This document shows positions 50,819 through 59,585 of a stretch of 64,000 nucleotides of DNA, piece by piece (the stretch's first letter is position 1; every line of letters begins with the position of its first letter). The stretch covers positions 40,030 through 104,029 of the forward strand of contig CAZPNX010000006.1 in the NCBI GenBank assembly GCA_964588285.1, given 5' to 3'. The notes under the pieces were generated by a model, which saw nothing but the letters and a program-made list of their open reading frames with translations, did no database searches and was not told the DNA's origin. The stretch comes from CAZPNX01 sp964588285. GTDB taxonomy: Bacteria; Edwardsbacteria; AC1; EtOH8. Both the position numbers and the translations under genes were made by a program.

Positions 50819-53761
50819 ATGAAAACAGACCGGACCGTCCTGGAACGCTATTTCGGAGCCGAGGTCGCCAGATATCTGGCCGAAGGCCAGACCAGCCAGG
50901 CGAAGATGCAGGAACTATCCGGCCAGCTGTCACGCATATACCAGGCCATGCTTTCCTATCTGCCCTCAGGCATCAGGCGCCATGGGTCGGAGCTGGCCGA
51001 GGGGAAAAAGGTGGAGCAGACGTTGTTGATGGCCGACGTCACCGGGTTCACCGCCATGTCCGAGAAGCTGTCGCGCATCGGCAAGGAGGGAGCCGAAGAG
51101 GTGACCAACATCATCAACAGTTATTTCTCGCCCCTGATCAAGATAGCCCTGCGCTACGGCGGGGACATCATCTCCTTTGCCGGGGACGCCTTCACCGCCG
51201 GGTTCGAGAGCCTGCCCGGGGAGAAGTCGCCGCACCATCTGAGGGCGCTGGCGGCGGTGCGGGAGATGCAGGAGTTTGTCAAGAATTTTTCCGAAGTCAA
51301 GGTCTCGGCCGGAACCTTTCCCCTCAACCTCCACCTGGCCCTGCACTCAGGGCCGGTCAGCCTGTGCCGGGTGGGCGATCCCTCCAGCCAGTTGGAGTAC
51401 CTGGTGGCCGGCAGCGCCACCCAGCGGGCGGCCGAGATCGAGGAACACTCCGGGGCGGGAGAGGCGCTGGTCAGCCAGGAGCTGTTCAAACTGGTGGAGA
51501 AGCAGGTCAAGGCCGAACCGGTGCCGGCTGCCAAAGCCCACCGACTGGTTTCGATAGACGTCAAGGCCGAGGCGGTCGAGGAAAAACCGGCGACCCTGCC
51601 GGCCGACTTGGACGCCGCCTTGGCCGAAGTCGAGGCCATCCGACCCTACATTTCTCCCTGGCTGCTGGCCACCATCATCGCCGATCCCCAGGCCGGCGGC
51701 TTTGCCGGCGAGCACCGCCGGGTAACCTCACTCTTCCTCAACCTCTGGGGCATGGACTTCGACGCCGATCCCCAGGCCGTCTCCAAGGCCCAGAACTATA
51801 TCCGGGTGCTGCAGCAGACGGTGCATAAGTACGACGGCTCGATCAATAAAATAGATTTCTCCCGGCAGGGGCCCAGGGTTTTCGTCCTGTTCGGAGCGCC
51901 GGCCGCCCACGAGAACGACGAGGAGAGGGCCCTGCTCTGCGCTTTGGACCTGCTGTCCCACGAGGAATTCAAGTTCGGAGGGCTCAAGCAGAGGTTCGGG
52001 GTGAACAGCGGATTCGTCTACGCCGGAACCATCGGATCGGCGGCGCGGCGCGAGTTCACGGTCATGGGCGACGAGGTCAACCTGGCCGCCAGGCTGATGT
52101 CCTATGCCCAGGAGAACCAGTTGGTGATCTCGGCCGCGGTCAACCGCAAGGCCGGAAAGAAATTCGAGACCAAGTCGCTGGGCGAGCGGGAATTCAAAGG
52201 CAAGTCCCATCCGGTGGCCATCTTCCAGGCATTGGGGGAAAAGAAGGCCGGCGACGACATCTTCGCCCGGTGGGTGTCCGAGTCCAAGGCCATGGTGGGC
52301 CGGGAGAACGAGAAGGCGGTGATGGGCCAGGCCATCGAGAAAACCATTTCCGGCAAGGGACAGGTGATCTCCATCGTCGGGGAGCCGGGCATCGGCAAGT
52401 CGCGCCTGTCGCGGGAGCTGATCCAGAACTGGCTGGAGCGGGGCTACACGGTCTTCGGGGGAAACTGCCAGTCCTACGGCTCGGCCATCTCCTACCTGCC
52501 CTGGTCCGAACTCCTCAAGGGCTACTTAGGCATCAAGGAGAACGACAGCCTGGAGGACAAGGAGGCCAAGATCCGCAAGATGCTGGAGATCATCGATCCC
52601 CAGCTGGCCGAGTGGGCCTGCCTGGTGGGCGAGGTGGTGGGGGTGCCCATGCCCGAGACCGACCTCACCAAATCCTTAGACGCCAAGCTGCGCCAGCAGC
52701 GTCTGTTCGACCTGGTGCTGGACATCCTGTCCTGGGGAGCCCAACAGGAGCCGCTGATGCTGATCATCGAGGACCTGCACTGGGCCGACAGCGCTTCCTT
52801 GGGCCTGCTAAATTATGTGGCCCGCAACATCGGAGAAAAGCCCATCCTGTTATGCCTGGTCTACCGGCCCATGGAGGCCAAACAGGAGTTCGCCACCAAG
52901 GAGTATCATACCGCCCTCTCCCTCAAGGAGCTGTCCCAGGAGGAAAGCCAGCAGCTGATCCGCACCCTGCTGGCCATCGAGGGCATGCCCCAGGAGCTGG
53001 AGGACCTGATCCTGAAGAAGTCCCAGGGCAACCCCTTCTTCGTGGAGGAGGTCATCAAGTCCCTGATCGAGCAGAAGGCCATCACCCAGGAGGAGGGCAA
53101 GTGGAAGGTGGCCGTGGCCGACGTCAAGCAGGTCAACATACCGGACACGGTCCAGGGCGTCATCATGAGCCGCGTCGATCGCTTAAGTCCGGTGGCCAAG
53201 GACGTGCTGCAGGTGGCCTCGGTCATCGGCCGGGAGTTCGAGTTGCCAGTGCTGGCGGCGGTCTATCCCAAGAAGATGGACCTGGGGGCCATCCTGGCCG
53301 ACCTCAACCGCTTCGACCTGGTGCTTACGGAAAAGGAGAACCACTACTTCTTCAAGCACATCATGACCCAGGAGGTGGCCTACGACAGCCTGCCCTTCAA
53401 CCGGAGGCGCGACCTGCACAACCACATCGGCGACTACCTGGAGGAGGCCTTCGGGGAGAAGGTGGAGGAGGTCATGGGGCTGCTGGCCCACCACTACTAC
53501 TATGCCGCCAACTGGGAGCCGGCCTTCTTCTACTCGGTGGAGGCCGGGGACAACGCCCGTAAGGTCTACGCCAACCAGGAGGCCCTGGCCCACTACGACC
53601 GGGCCTTAGAGGTGTTCGACAAGATGGTGGAGGCCGGGATGCTGCCCGAGCTGACCCGCCGCATCCAGGAGGAGCTCAAGGCCCAGGAGGCGGAGGCCCA
53701 TCGACAGGGCTCGGGGCAGGAGTCGAAGGGAAAGGGTGGCGGGGCGTCGCCGCCGGCCTAA
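50819..53761 (+). CDS. Double adenylate/guanylate cyclase-domain protein with AAA ATPase
   Basis: This 980-residue cytoplasmic protein resembles the large cyclase-ATPase (LuxR/AfsR-like ATPase) signalling family. A first class III cyclase homology domain lies at about 65-200 (LLMADVTGFTAMSEKLSRIG and SFAGDAFTAGFE). A second, more divergent one lies at about 295-470 (FGVNSGFVYAGTIGSAARRE, FTVMGDEVNLAARLMS). The AAA/STAND-type ATPase follows from about 490, with P-loop GEPGIGKSRLSREL (K527) and Walker B LIIEDLHWAD. The usual long C-terminal TPR array is nearly absent, with only one short unit (NQEALAHYDRALEVFDKM). The last 45 residues are duplicated at 55450-55585 beyond the AbiE genes. Whether it makes cAMP or cGMP is not visible. 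Confidence 0.85.
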   Translation: MKTDRTVLERYFGAEVARYLAEGQTSQAKMQELSGQLSRIYQAMLSYLPSGIRRHGSELAEGKKVEQTLLMADVTGFTAMSEKLSRIGKEGAEEVTNIINSYFSPLIKIALRYGGDIISFAGDAFTAGFESLPGEKSPHHLRALAAVREMQEFVKNFSEVKVSAGTFPLNLHLALHSGPVSLCRVGDPSSQLEYLVAGSATQRAAEIEEHSGAGEALVSQELFKLVEKQVKAEPVPAAKAHRLVSIDVKAEAVEEKPATLPADLDAALAEVEAIRPYISPWLLATIIADPQAGGFAGEHRRVTSLFLNLWGMDFDADPQAVSKAQNYIRVLQQTVHKYDGSINKIDFSRQGPRVFVLFGAPAAHENDEERALLCALDLLSHEEFKFGGLKQRFGVNSGFVYAGTIGSAARREFTVMGDEVNLAARLMSYAQENQLVISAAVNRKAGKKFETKSLGEREFKGKSHPVAIFQALGEKKAGDDIFARWVSESKAMVGRENEKAVMGQAIEKTISGKGQVISIVGEPGIGKSRLSRELIQNWLERGYTVFGGNCQSYGSAISYLPWSELLKGYLGIKENDSLEDKEAKIRKMLEIIDPQLAEWACLVGEVVGVPMPETDLTKSLDAKLRQQRLFDLVLDILSWGAQQEPLMLIIEDLHWADSASLGLLNYVARNIGEKPILLCLVYRPMEAKQEFATKEYHTALSLKELSQEESQQLIRTLLAIEGMPQELEDLILKKSQGNPFFVEEVIKSLIEQKAITQEEGKWKVAVADVKQVNIPDTVQGVIMSRVDRLSPVAKDVLQVASVIGREFELPVLAAVYPKKMDLGAILADLNRFDLVLTEKENHYFFKHIMTQEVAYDSLPFNRRRDLHNHIGDYLEEAFGEKVEEVMGLLAHHYYYAANWEPAFFYSVEAGDNARKVYANQEALAHYDRALEVFDKMVEAGMLPELTRRIQEELKAQEAEAHRQGSGQESKGKGGGASPPA

Positions 53762-53784
53762 ACGAACATACCTGCAGGCGTTCT

Positions 53785-53822
53785 GAAGGACCGCTTCTTG
53801 AAGATGGGGCGGTCCTTCGTAA
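53785..53822 (+). terminator. Hairpin terminator after the cyclase/ATPase gene
   Basis: GAAGGACCGC (53785-53794) pairs perfectly with GCGGTCCTTC (53809-53818) around a 14-base loop; only a weak T-rich stretch (GTAATTT) follows. Confidence 0.6.
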
Positions 53823-53837
53823 TTTGTCGAAAAACGG

Positions 53838-53866
53838 TTGACAAAAAATCAAAAATATGTCATAAT
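53838..53866 (+). promoter_or_regulatory. Promoter of the AbiE operon
   Basis: Perfect TTGACA (53838-53843) and CATAAT (53861-53866) are spaced by 17 bases. It is immediately followed by a palindromic operator. Confidence 0.78.
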
Positions 53867-53892
53867 CTCGGTAAATATATAAATATACCGAG
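53867..53892 (+). promoter_or_regulatory. Palindromic operator, probable AbiEi autorepression site
   Basis: CTCGGTA (53867-53873) and TACCGAG (53886-53892) form a perfect inverted repeat around an AT-only 12-base spacer, covering the predicted transcription start. AbiEi antitoxins of other systems repress their own promoter by binding inverted repeats, so this is the likely binding site. Confidence 0.62.
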
Positions 53893-53902
53893 GATATGAC
53901 AT

Positions 53903-54505
53903 ATGCGCTATCGGGCCCTCGAAAAAATAAGGAGCATGAATAAAAAACGTTCTTTTTTTACCAGGGCCGATGCCGTTAAACATGGCATCCATTGGGAAGA
54001 ACTCCGCCGGATGGTGGGCAAAGGTCTTATTGAACGCTCCGGTCGCGGCGTTTACCGTTTTCCGGAGGCTGAAATCGCCTGCGAAGATTCCTATGCGCTG
54101 GCCGCCATTACCGTGCCGCGCGGAGTGATATGCCTGGCGTCGGCCCTCAGGTTTCACGGCATCACCACCCAGCTGCCGGCAAATGTCTGGATGGCCATAG
54201 AGAACAAGATGTGGAGGCCAAAACAAGCCGGCATCCGTCTGGAACTGGTATTCCTCTCCGGGGCCGCCTTCAATTCAGGCGTTGAAGTGCACAAAGTCAA
54301 CGGCATAGAGGTCCGGGTCTACAGCCCCGCCAAGACCGTGGTCGACTGCTTCAAGTTTCGCAATAAAATCGGGCTGGAGGTAGCCCTGGAGGCCCTCAAG
54401 GAGGGCCGGCGGTCCCGCAGGTTCACTGCCGACGAACTGGTCAAGTATGCTCGGATAGACAGGGTGCTGAACGTGATGAAGCCGTATATGGAGGCGGTGT
54501 TTTGA
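53903..54505 (+). CDS. abiEi: AbiEi-type antitoxin, transcriptional repressor
   Basis: This 200-residue protein is of the AbiEi_4/type IV antitoxin family. An N-terminal winged-helix part, FFTRADAVKHGIHWEELRRM with GLIERSGRGVYRFPE (about 15-55), is followed by the AbiEi core. That core includes VICLASALRFHGITTQLPA, VNGIEVRVYSPAKTVVDCFK and a C-terminal helical part with VALEALKEG. It counters the AbiEii toxin and represses the operon, probably through the palindrome at 53867-53892. It begins 30 bases after the predicted start of transcription and overlaps abiEii by four bases. The symbol follows the family name. Confidence 0.87.
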   Translation: MRYRALEKIRSMNKKRSFFTRADAVKHGIHWEELRRMVGKGLIERSGRGVYRFPEAEIACEDSYALAAITVPRGVICLASALRFHGITTQLPANVWMAIENKMWRPKQAGIRLELVFLSGAAFNSGVEVHKVNGIEVRVYSPAKTVVDCFKFRNKIGLEVALEALKEGRRSRRFTADELVKYARIDRVLNVMKPYMEAVF

Positions 54506-55416
54506 GCCGAAAGCAGGCAGCCGACATCGGCGCTTCGGTCCGGGATCGCTTGAGGCAAAAAGCATCCGGCCTGGGCTGCGATTTTCAGGTGCTGCTTACC
54601 CAGTATGCGCTGGAGCGTCTGCTATACCGCATAGGCCGCTCGAAATACCGTGGCCGGCTCCTGCTCAAGGGCGCTCTGCTCTTCAATGTGTGGTACCGGC
54701 AGCTTATCCGCGCCTCGATGGACGCCGATATGCTGGGCCGGGGTGAAAGCGATATACCGGGGCTGGTCGGAATATTCCGCGAACTTTGCTTGATTCCGGC
54801 GGAGGCGGACGGGCTGGAATTCCTGCCCGACACCGTCCGGGCGGAGGAGATCCGCGAAAACTCGGAATATCCGGGTGTCAGGATGACGCTGACGGCCAAG
54901 CTATCCGGAGCCCGGATACATTTGCAGATAGACGTCGGCTTCGGCGATGCGGTGGTGCCCCGTCCTGAGAAAGTAGATTATCCATCATTGCTGGATCTGC
55001 CCGCCCCAAGAGTCGAGGCCTATACCCGCTACACGGTCATCGCCGAAAAGCTCCAAACGATAGTGGACAAGGGCCTAGCCAACAGCCGGATGAAGGATTA
55101 CTACGACCTGTGGTATATATCGCAACACAGCGATATCGAGGGGCCGACCCTGGCCCGGGCGATAGCCGCCACCTTCAAAAGAAGGAAAACCGTGCTGCCC
55201 CAGACTCTGTCGGAGGGATTGGGCGATTATTTCGCCTGGGATGATTCCAAACAGCGCCAATGGAATTCGTTCCTTAAAAAGAACAAACCGGCCGAGATTG
55301 TAAAACTGGATGAGGCCATAATCGAGATTAGGAACTTCCTGGCGCCGGCAATCGGGTCCCTTCTTGAGAAAAAAAACTTCCGTAAGAATTGGCGGCCGGG
55401 GAAAGGATGGTATTAA
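54502..55416 (+). CDS. abiEii: AbiEii/AbiGii-family nucleotidyltransferase toxin
   Basis: This 304-residue toxin has a DNA polymerase beta-like nucleotidyltransferase fold; relatives block growth by modifying tRNA or other targets after phage infection. The catalytic region is LLKGALLFNVWYRQLIRASM followed by DADML (paired acidic residues). A third acidic strand is near IHLQIDVGFGDAVV, and the family C-terminal motif is VIAEKLQTIVDKGLANSRMK followed by DYYDLWYI. The start is TTG 54502, overlapping the abiEi stop (TTGA), typical of this coupled pair. It ends immediately before a duplicated fragment of the upstream cyclase gene. Confidence 0.88.
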   Translation: MSRKQAADIGASVRDRLRQKASGLGCDFQVLLTQYALERLLYRIGRSKYRGRLLLKGALLFNVWYRQLIRASMDADMLGRGESDIPGLVGIFRELCLIPAEADGLEFLPDTVRAEEIRENSEYPGVRMTLTAKLSGARIHLQIDVGFGDAVVPRPEKVDYPSLLDLPAPRVEAYTRYTVIAEKLQTIVDKGLANSRMKDYYDLWYISQHSDIEGPTLARAIAATFKRRKTVLPQTLSEGLGDYFAWDDSKQRQWNSFLKKNKPAEIVKLDEAIIEIRNFLAPAIGSLLEKKNFRKNWRPGKGWY

Positions 55417-55419
55417 ATA

Positions 55420-55585
55420 CCGCCAACTGGCTGCCGGCCTTCTTCTGCTGGTGGAGGCCGGGATGCTGCCTGAGCTGACCCGCCGCATCCAGGAGGAGCT
55501 CAAGGCCCAGGAGGCGGAGGCCCATCGACAGGGCTCGGGGCAGGAGGCGAAGGGAAAGAGGGGGGAGGCGGCGCCGCCGGCATGA
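55420..55585 (+). pseudogene. Duplicated 3' fragment of the cyclase/ATPase gene
   Basis: Bases 55450-55585 are about 90-95% identical to 53626-53761, the end of the cyclase/ATPase gene (both encode EAGMLPELTRRIQEELKAQE and more). The preceding 55420-55449 matches about 53509-53536. The 90 bases between two GGTGGAGGCCGGG direct repeats (53536-53548 and 53626-53638) are missing in this copy, as expected from deletion by recombination between them. It has no start or catalytic part of its own. It shows that the AbiE genes sit between a cyclase gene and a remnant of a second copy. Confidence 0.8.
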
Positions 55586-55770
55586 AAAATAACTCCGGTT
55601 CACAGACGGACGGCCACACAGACATCCATTGACGTTACTTCGGTGCCTCTCAAGGTAGGCATAAAGGGAAAGGGCTTGGAGCAAGCATCGGTCTGAAATA
55701 AATAATACTTGCATACAAGAGGCGGCAACTTGCAAGAAAATACAGAAATTTAGAATTGAAGGCACTTCAT

Positions 55771-55803
55771 AAATCTCCGTTCCGAAAAGGGACGGAGATT
55801 TTT
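55771..55803 (+). terminator. Rho-independent terminator before the cas operon
   Basis: AAATCTCCGTTCC (55771-55783) pairs with GGGACGGAGATTT (55789-55801, with wobbles) around a short loop, followed by TTT. It insulates the CRISPR operon from AbiE transcription. Confidence 0.82.
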
Positions 55804-55804
55804 A

Positions 55805-55834
55805 TTGACATATTTTTAAACAATAATGTATAAT
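55805..55834 (+). promoter_or_regulatory. Promoter of the type III cas operon
   Basis: Perfect TTGACA (55805-55810) and perfect TATAAT (55829-55834) with an 18-base spacer. The predicted start is near 55841, 25 bases before cas6. Confidence 0.8.
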
Positions 55835-55865
55835 GTAAAAGAGCACAAAACAATATAAAGATGAA

Positions 55866-56798
55866 ATGCTTCCTATATTTAAATATACGGTAAATTACCG
55901 TTTTCAAGATAAAGCCGCTTTCCCTCGTTATAAGGGATCGATTATACGTGGCCTGTTCGGCATGCATCTGCGCAAGTCGGTGTGCGTGAATCACAAACTA
56001 TCTTCCTGCCGGCCATGTATCGTTGGAGATAAATGCGCCTATCGCAGGATGTTCGAACCGACAAGGCAGCAAGGCGGAGAAGTGATAGACCTGCCGCATC
56101 CGTTCGTACTGGAACCGCCGGAGGACAACAGGACCGAGTACCAAAGAGGAGATAACTTAATATTCCATCTTCTACTTTTCGGCGATACGGTTGAGGATTT
56201 CCCCTACGCCCTGGTGGCGCTCAAGGGAATGGAAAAAACACCGATAGGATTTCAGGGTAAACGAGGTGCAGTCGTGCTGGATAAGATCAACGTTTTTGAT
56301 AAAACCATTTACGACAGCGAGGCCGACCGTCTTGAGGAATACCGGGTGCCCTGCCCTGTGGGACGGAAGTCGGCGCCGTTGGGGGGAGCAACGGTAAAGC
56401 TTGTAACACCCATGCGGATCATGCTCGACAAGAGGCTGCAGAAGCGCCTGACTTTCAAGGCATTTTTCAAAACGCTGATACGCAGGATTTCATCGTTGAT
56501 GTACTATTACACCAGCATAAAAATGGACCCGGATGAAGTAAGACGGTTGATAGAACTGTCGGAAGACATAAAGACAGTTGAAGACAAAACCTTTTGGCAA
56601 GACTGGAAACGGTATTCCGCCAAACAAAAGGAAGAGATGAACATGGGCGGCCTGGTGGGGGCTATTAGATACCGCGGGGATCTGGAGCCGTTCTGGCCGT
56701 ATCTGAAACTCGGGGAGCTGGTCCATGTGGGGAAGAACACCAGCTTTGGGCTGGGGAGGTACGAGATCATAGGAGTAAAGGATAATGAGCAACAATAA
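55866..56798 (+). CDS. cas6: CRISPR pre-crRNA endoribonuclease Cas6
   Basis: Cas6 cuts the CRISPR precursor in each repeat, leaving the 8-base 5' handle of crRNAs (ATTGAAAC here). The 310-residue protein is of the PF10040-like Cas6 group. RYKGSIIRGLFGMHLRKSVC is near the N-terminus, then a Cys cluster CRPCIVGDKC, PFVLEPPE, and the C-terminal Gly-rich RAMP loop GELVHVGKNTSFGLGRYEI. It is the first gene of the operon and overlaps cas10 by 14 bases. The catalytic residues of Cas6 are not fixed in this family and cannot be named. GC content is visibly lower than in the housekeeping genes. Confidence 0.88.
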   Translation: MLPIFKYTVNYRFQDKAAFPRYKGSIIRGLFGMHLRKSVCVNHKLSSCRPCIVGDKCAYRRMFEPTRQQGGEVIDLPHPFVLEPPEDNRTEYQRGDNLIFHLLLFGDTVEDFPYALVALKGMEKTPIGFQGKRGAVVLDKINVFDKTIYDSEADRLEEYRVPCPVGRKSAPLGGATVKLVTPMRIMLDKRLQKRLTFKAFFKTLIRRISSLMYYYTSIKMDPDEVRRLIELSEDIKTVEDKTFWQDWKRYSAKQKEEMNMGGLVGAIRYRGDLEPFWPYLKLGELVHVGKNTSFGLGRYEIIGVKDNEQQ

Positions 56799-59067
56799 TA
56801 AGCAAGCGGTGATATTGGGCGCATTGCTTCACGATATCGGCAAATTTGTGCAAAGAGCCAGCGGCAAACCAAGGCAACAGGACCATGAGCATTGGGGGTT
56901 GGAATGGTTCGACCGGCACTTGGCGGAGAAACTGACTTCCGTGTTTTGCGTCGATGAGAAAGACACCATACGACGGGCAATAAACAGCCACCACGAGAAC
57001 TGCCCATTCATTACCATGGCCGACGCAATATCTGCAGGCATGGACAGGATACAAAGAGAAAAGGAGGAAGAAGGCGACCCATTAACCCAAAGGCAGATAG
57101 CGGTAATGACCTGTGTATCGCTGGGAGAAAAGCAGCCGGTACCACGCTATCATCTTCTGGATAAATTAGGCGCCCGAGGGCTGAATGAAATAGAACCGGT
57201 CGAGGATAAAAATACGGGGGTGAAGGAATATTCGAACCTGTTTAATGGGTTTACTGATGAACTTCCATCGATATTTTCGGGTGATTGCCGGCAAGAGAAT
57301 ATCATCAACCGTATTGATTCCCACTTGCAAAAATACACCTGGTGCATACCCAGCGCAGTCTATAAAAGCGATCCCGATGTTTCCCTCTATGATCACCTGA
57401 AAACAACGGCAGCCATCGCCGGGTGTTTGTACGATTTCTCAGACGCTCCGGGCGCAACAGCCGCCAATTTCGAAAGCTTGGCCTTCATACTGGTAAACGG
57501 GGACATATCCGGCATTCAACCCTACATATTCGAGGCATTGCACTACCAAGGCAAGGTGGCAAAGAGGCTGAGGGCGCGTTCGTTCTATCTTCAGATGATC
57601 GCCGAGGCGGCCGCGCAAACAATTGCCAGGCGTGCCAGCATGCCAATGCTGAACATAGTAATATCCGCTGGGGGTAATTTTACGATTCTTTTGCCTAACA
57701 CGGATAAAAACAGGCAACATCTTGATGAAATGCAAAAAGAGTTTGAAGAATGGTGCTATTTGTTCAGCCGCGGAGTGATTAACATAAACCTGGCCTGGGT
57801 GGAATGCAGCGGCCGGGACCTGATAGATTTCGGCACTACCGCCGAAAAGCTGAAATTAAAACTGAGGAAGGCCAAGCAACAGCCATACCGAACCGTGTTG
57901 CAGCAAAACGGACAGTGGGACGAGGAAAAATTCAAGTTCGATGAACTGGTGGCCGATGACGAAACGCTCTGCCCGGAATGCCGTCTAAGGCCAAAGGAGG
58001 AAAACCAGGAACAATGTAATTATTGCAAAACGGACACCGAGCTTGGGGGGCTTCTTCCCCGGGCCAAGTACATTGCCTTTTATCAAAACCCAAAAGATGG
58101 TTATCAGGTTATCAACAGTTCATTCAAGCTTTTGGATGATATTGACATTGTTGGCAAGTCATACTGCATTTTGTCAATCAACGAAATCAATGCCAAGACC
58201 GATGGGTTCAAATTTATAGCCAACCATGTGCCGATAGAAGTTGATAACGAAGAAAACACCGCACCTAAAACCTTTGCTGATATGGCAGATTTGTCACACG
58301 GTGGTAAGATAGCCTACCTGAAGGGCGATGCCGACAACATGGGTGAAATATTCAAAGCAGGTTTTATTAATGCCAATAAAAAGGCCACCATATCTAGATA
58401 TGCTTCTTTGAGCCGGATGCTGGACCTGTTCTTCGCCGGCAGGCTTCAGCGGCTGCTGGAAACCGATTTCAATAATATCTATGCCGCATACTCCGGCGGG
58501 GACGATTTTATGGTGGTCGGTCCGTGGAACGAAGTGATTGATTTTGCCATGAGGTTGCGAGATGAGTTCGGTAAATTTTCCGGAGGCAACCCCTGCTTCA
58601 CCTTTTCGGCCGGTATTTTGGTGGCTGGGGACGACGACCCGGTGGCATTTTGTGCCCGCAAGGTAGATGAGGTTCTAGGAGAGTCAAAATCCGCAAAAAA
58701 CAAGGACAGCACTGCATTGTTCGGTAAGGTTATGAAATGGAATGAACTTGTAAACCTCAAAACCGAGGCTGGTGCTATCATGCAATGGATGGAAGAGGGT
58801 ATAATAGCCAAGGCCTTTGTCATGCATCTCTACCAGTACGGGATCATGTATGACCAATATAAAAAGACCGGCAAGGCACGGAATTTGGAATTCGTGTCGA
58901 TGCTGGCCGAGGACATCAAGAGAAATCTGTCAAAGACAACCCAGGCAGAGGCGCGCAGCTGGGCCTTTGCACTTTTGAACGGAATGTCGTCCGGCAATGA
59001 TGGGACAACGTTCCTGCCCTTACTAAGTGCAATTGCAGAATACGCATTAACCTATACTAGGAGATAG
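56785..59067 (+). CDS. cas10: Type III CRISPR large subunit Cas10/Csm1
   Basis: Cas10 is the large subunit of the type III effector; its HD domain cuts single-stranded DNA and its Palm domain makes cyclic oligoadenylates when target RNA is bound. The 760-residue protein has an N-terminal HD domain (ALLHDIGKFVQRA, H16-D17; later INSHHENCPF and ADAISAGMDR) and a first Palm-like domain. A four-Cys zinc motif (CPECRLRP and CNYC, about 396-420) and a second Palm with AYSGGDDFMVVG (GGDD 571-574) follow, then a helical C-terminal domain. Both active sites look intact. Length and the Csm-type neighbours place it as Csm1 (III-A). Confidence 0.94.
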   Translation: MSNNNKQAVILGALLHDIGKFVQRASGKPRQQDHEHWGLEWFDRHLAEKLTSVFCVDEKDTIRRAINSHHENCPFITMADAISAGMDRIQREKEEEGDPLTQRQIAVMTCVSLGEKQPVPRYHLLDKLGARGLNEIEPVEDKNTGVKEYSNLFNGFTDELPSIFSGDCRQENIINRIDSHLQKYTWCIPSAVYKSDPDVSLYDHLKTTAAIAGCLYDFSDAPGATAANFESLAFILVNGDISGIQPYIFEALHYQGKVAKRLRARSFYLQMIAEAAAQTIARRASMPMLNIVISAGGNFTILLPNTDKNRQHLDEMQKEFEEWCYLFSRGVININLAWVECSGRDLIDFGTTAEKLKLKLRKAKQQPYRTVLQQNGQWDEEKFKFDELVADDETLCPECRLRPKEENQEQCNYCKTDTELGGLLPRAKYIAFYQNPKDGYQVINSSFKLLDDIDIVGKSYCILSINEINAKTDGFKFIANHVPIEVDNEENTAPKTFADMADLSHGGKIAYLKGDADNMGEIFKAGFINANKKATISRYASLSRMLDLFFAGRLQRLLETDFNNIYAAYSGGDDFMVVGPWNEVIDFAMRLRDEFGKFSGGNPCFTFSAGILVAGDDDPVAFCARKVDEVLGESKSAKNKDSTALFGKVMKWNELVNLKTEAGAIMQWMEEGIIAKAFVMHLYQYGIMYDQYKKTGKARNLEFVSMLAEDIKRNLSKTTQAEARSWAFALLNGMSSGNDGTTFLPLLSAIAEYALTYTRR

Positions 59068-59069
59068 CC

Positions 59070-59567
59070 ATGGCGACAAAGATATGCGAAAAATGCAAAA
59101 AGCCTTTCGAGGCAAAAAAAGACTACTATCGTACCTGTTTCAAATGCTCGCAAGCGAGTCAGGGCAATGTAATTTATTTGGATAACATAAATGCTCTGCT
59201 TCTGAAGTCTTATCACGATGCCGATGGAGATTTGCTACGCGAGGTTTTCATTGGCCCGCCTCAGAAACTAGCAGACGTATTCAACCAGGGCAAACCAAGG
59301 CTTAGCACAAAGCAGTTAGGTGAATACTTCATGAAGGTGCAGCGCGCTTACAAGCAGGCCATAAACGATAGAGACATGGGCATAGCCAGGTCAATGTTGT
59401 GGGACATTCAACCAGATCTAGAAAACCAGCTTAAGCGTGGTATCATACCTGTTAGTTTCGCCACTTTTATCAAACATCACCTCGCTTTAGCAGAAAAGAG
59501 CGTGAATGATTTAGAAGGTTTCTACAAACACATTTACAGCATAATCCGTTACTATCCAAAACAATAA
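59070..59567 (+). CDS. csm2: Type III-A small subunit Csm2 with N-terminal zinc-ribbon-like extension
   Basis: Csm2 is the small, helical subunit that lines the inner face of the Csm complex. The 165-residue protein's helical core (about 40-165) contains LGEYFMKVQRAYKQAINDRD and FATFIKHHLALAEKSVNDLE, typical of Csm2. Unusually, residues 1-28 form a CxxC-x13-CxxC motif (C6, C9, C23, C26), a zinc-ribbon-like head that well-studied Csm2 proteins lack. It starts two bases after cas10, with an AGGAGAT ribosome-binding motif inside the cas10 end. Assignment relies partly on position between csm1 and csm3. Confidence 0.83.
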   Translation: MATKICEKCKKPFEAKKDYYRTCFKCSQASQGNVIYLDNINALLLKSYHDADGDLLREVFIGPPQKLADVFNQGKPRLSTKQLGEYFMKVQRAYKQAINDRDMGIARSMLWDIQPDLENQLKRGIIPVSFATFIKHHLALAEKSVNDLEGFYKHIYSIIRYYPKQ

Positions 59568-59585
59568 TACTTAAAGGAGACGATC

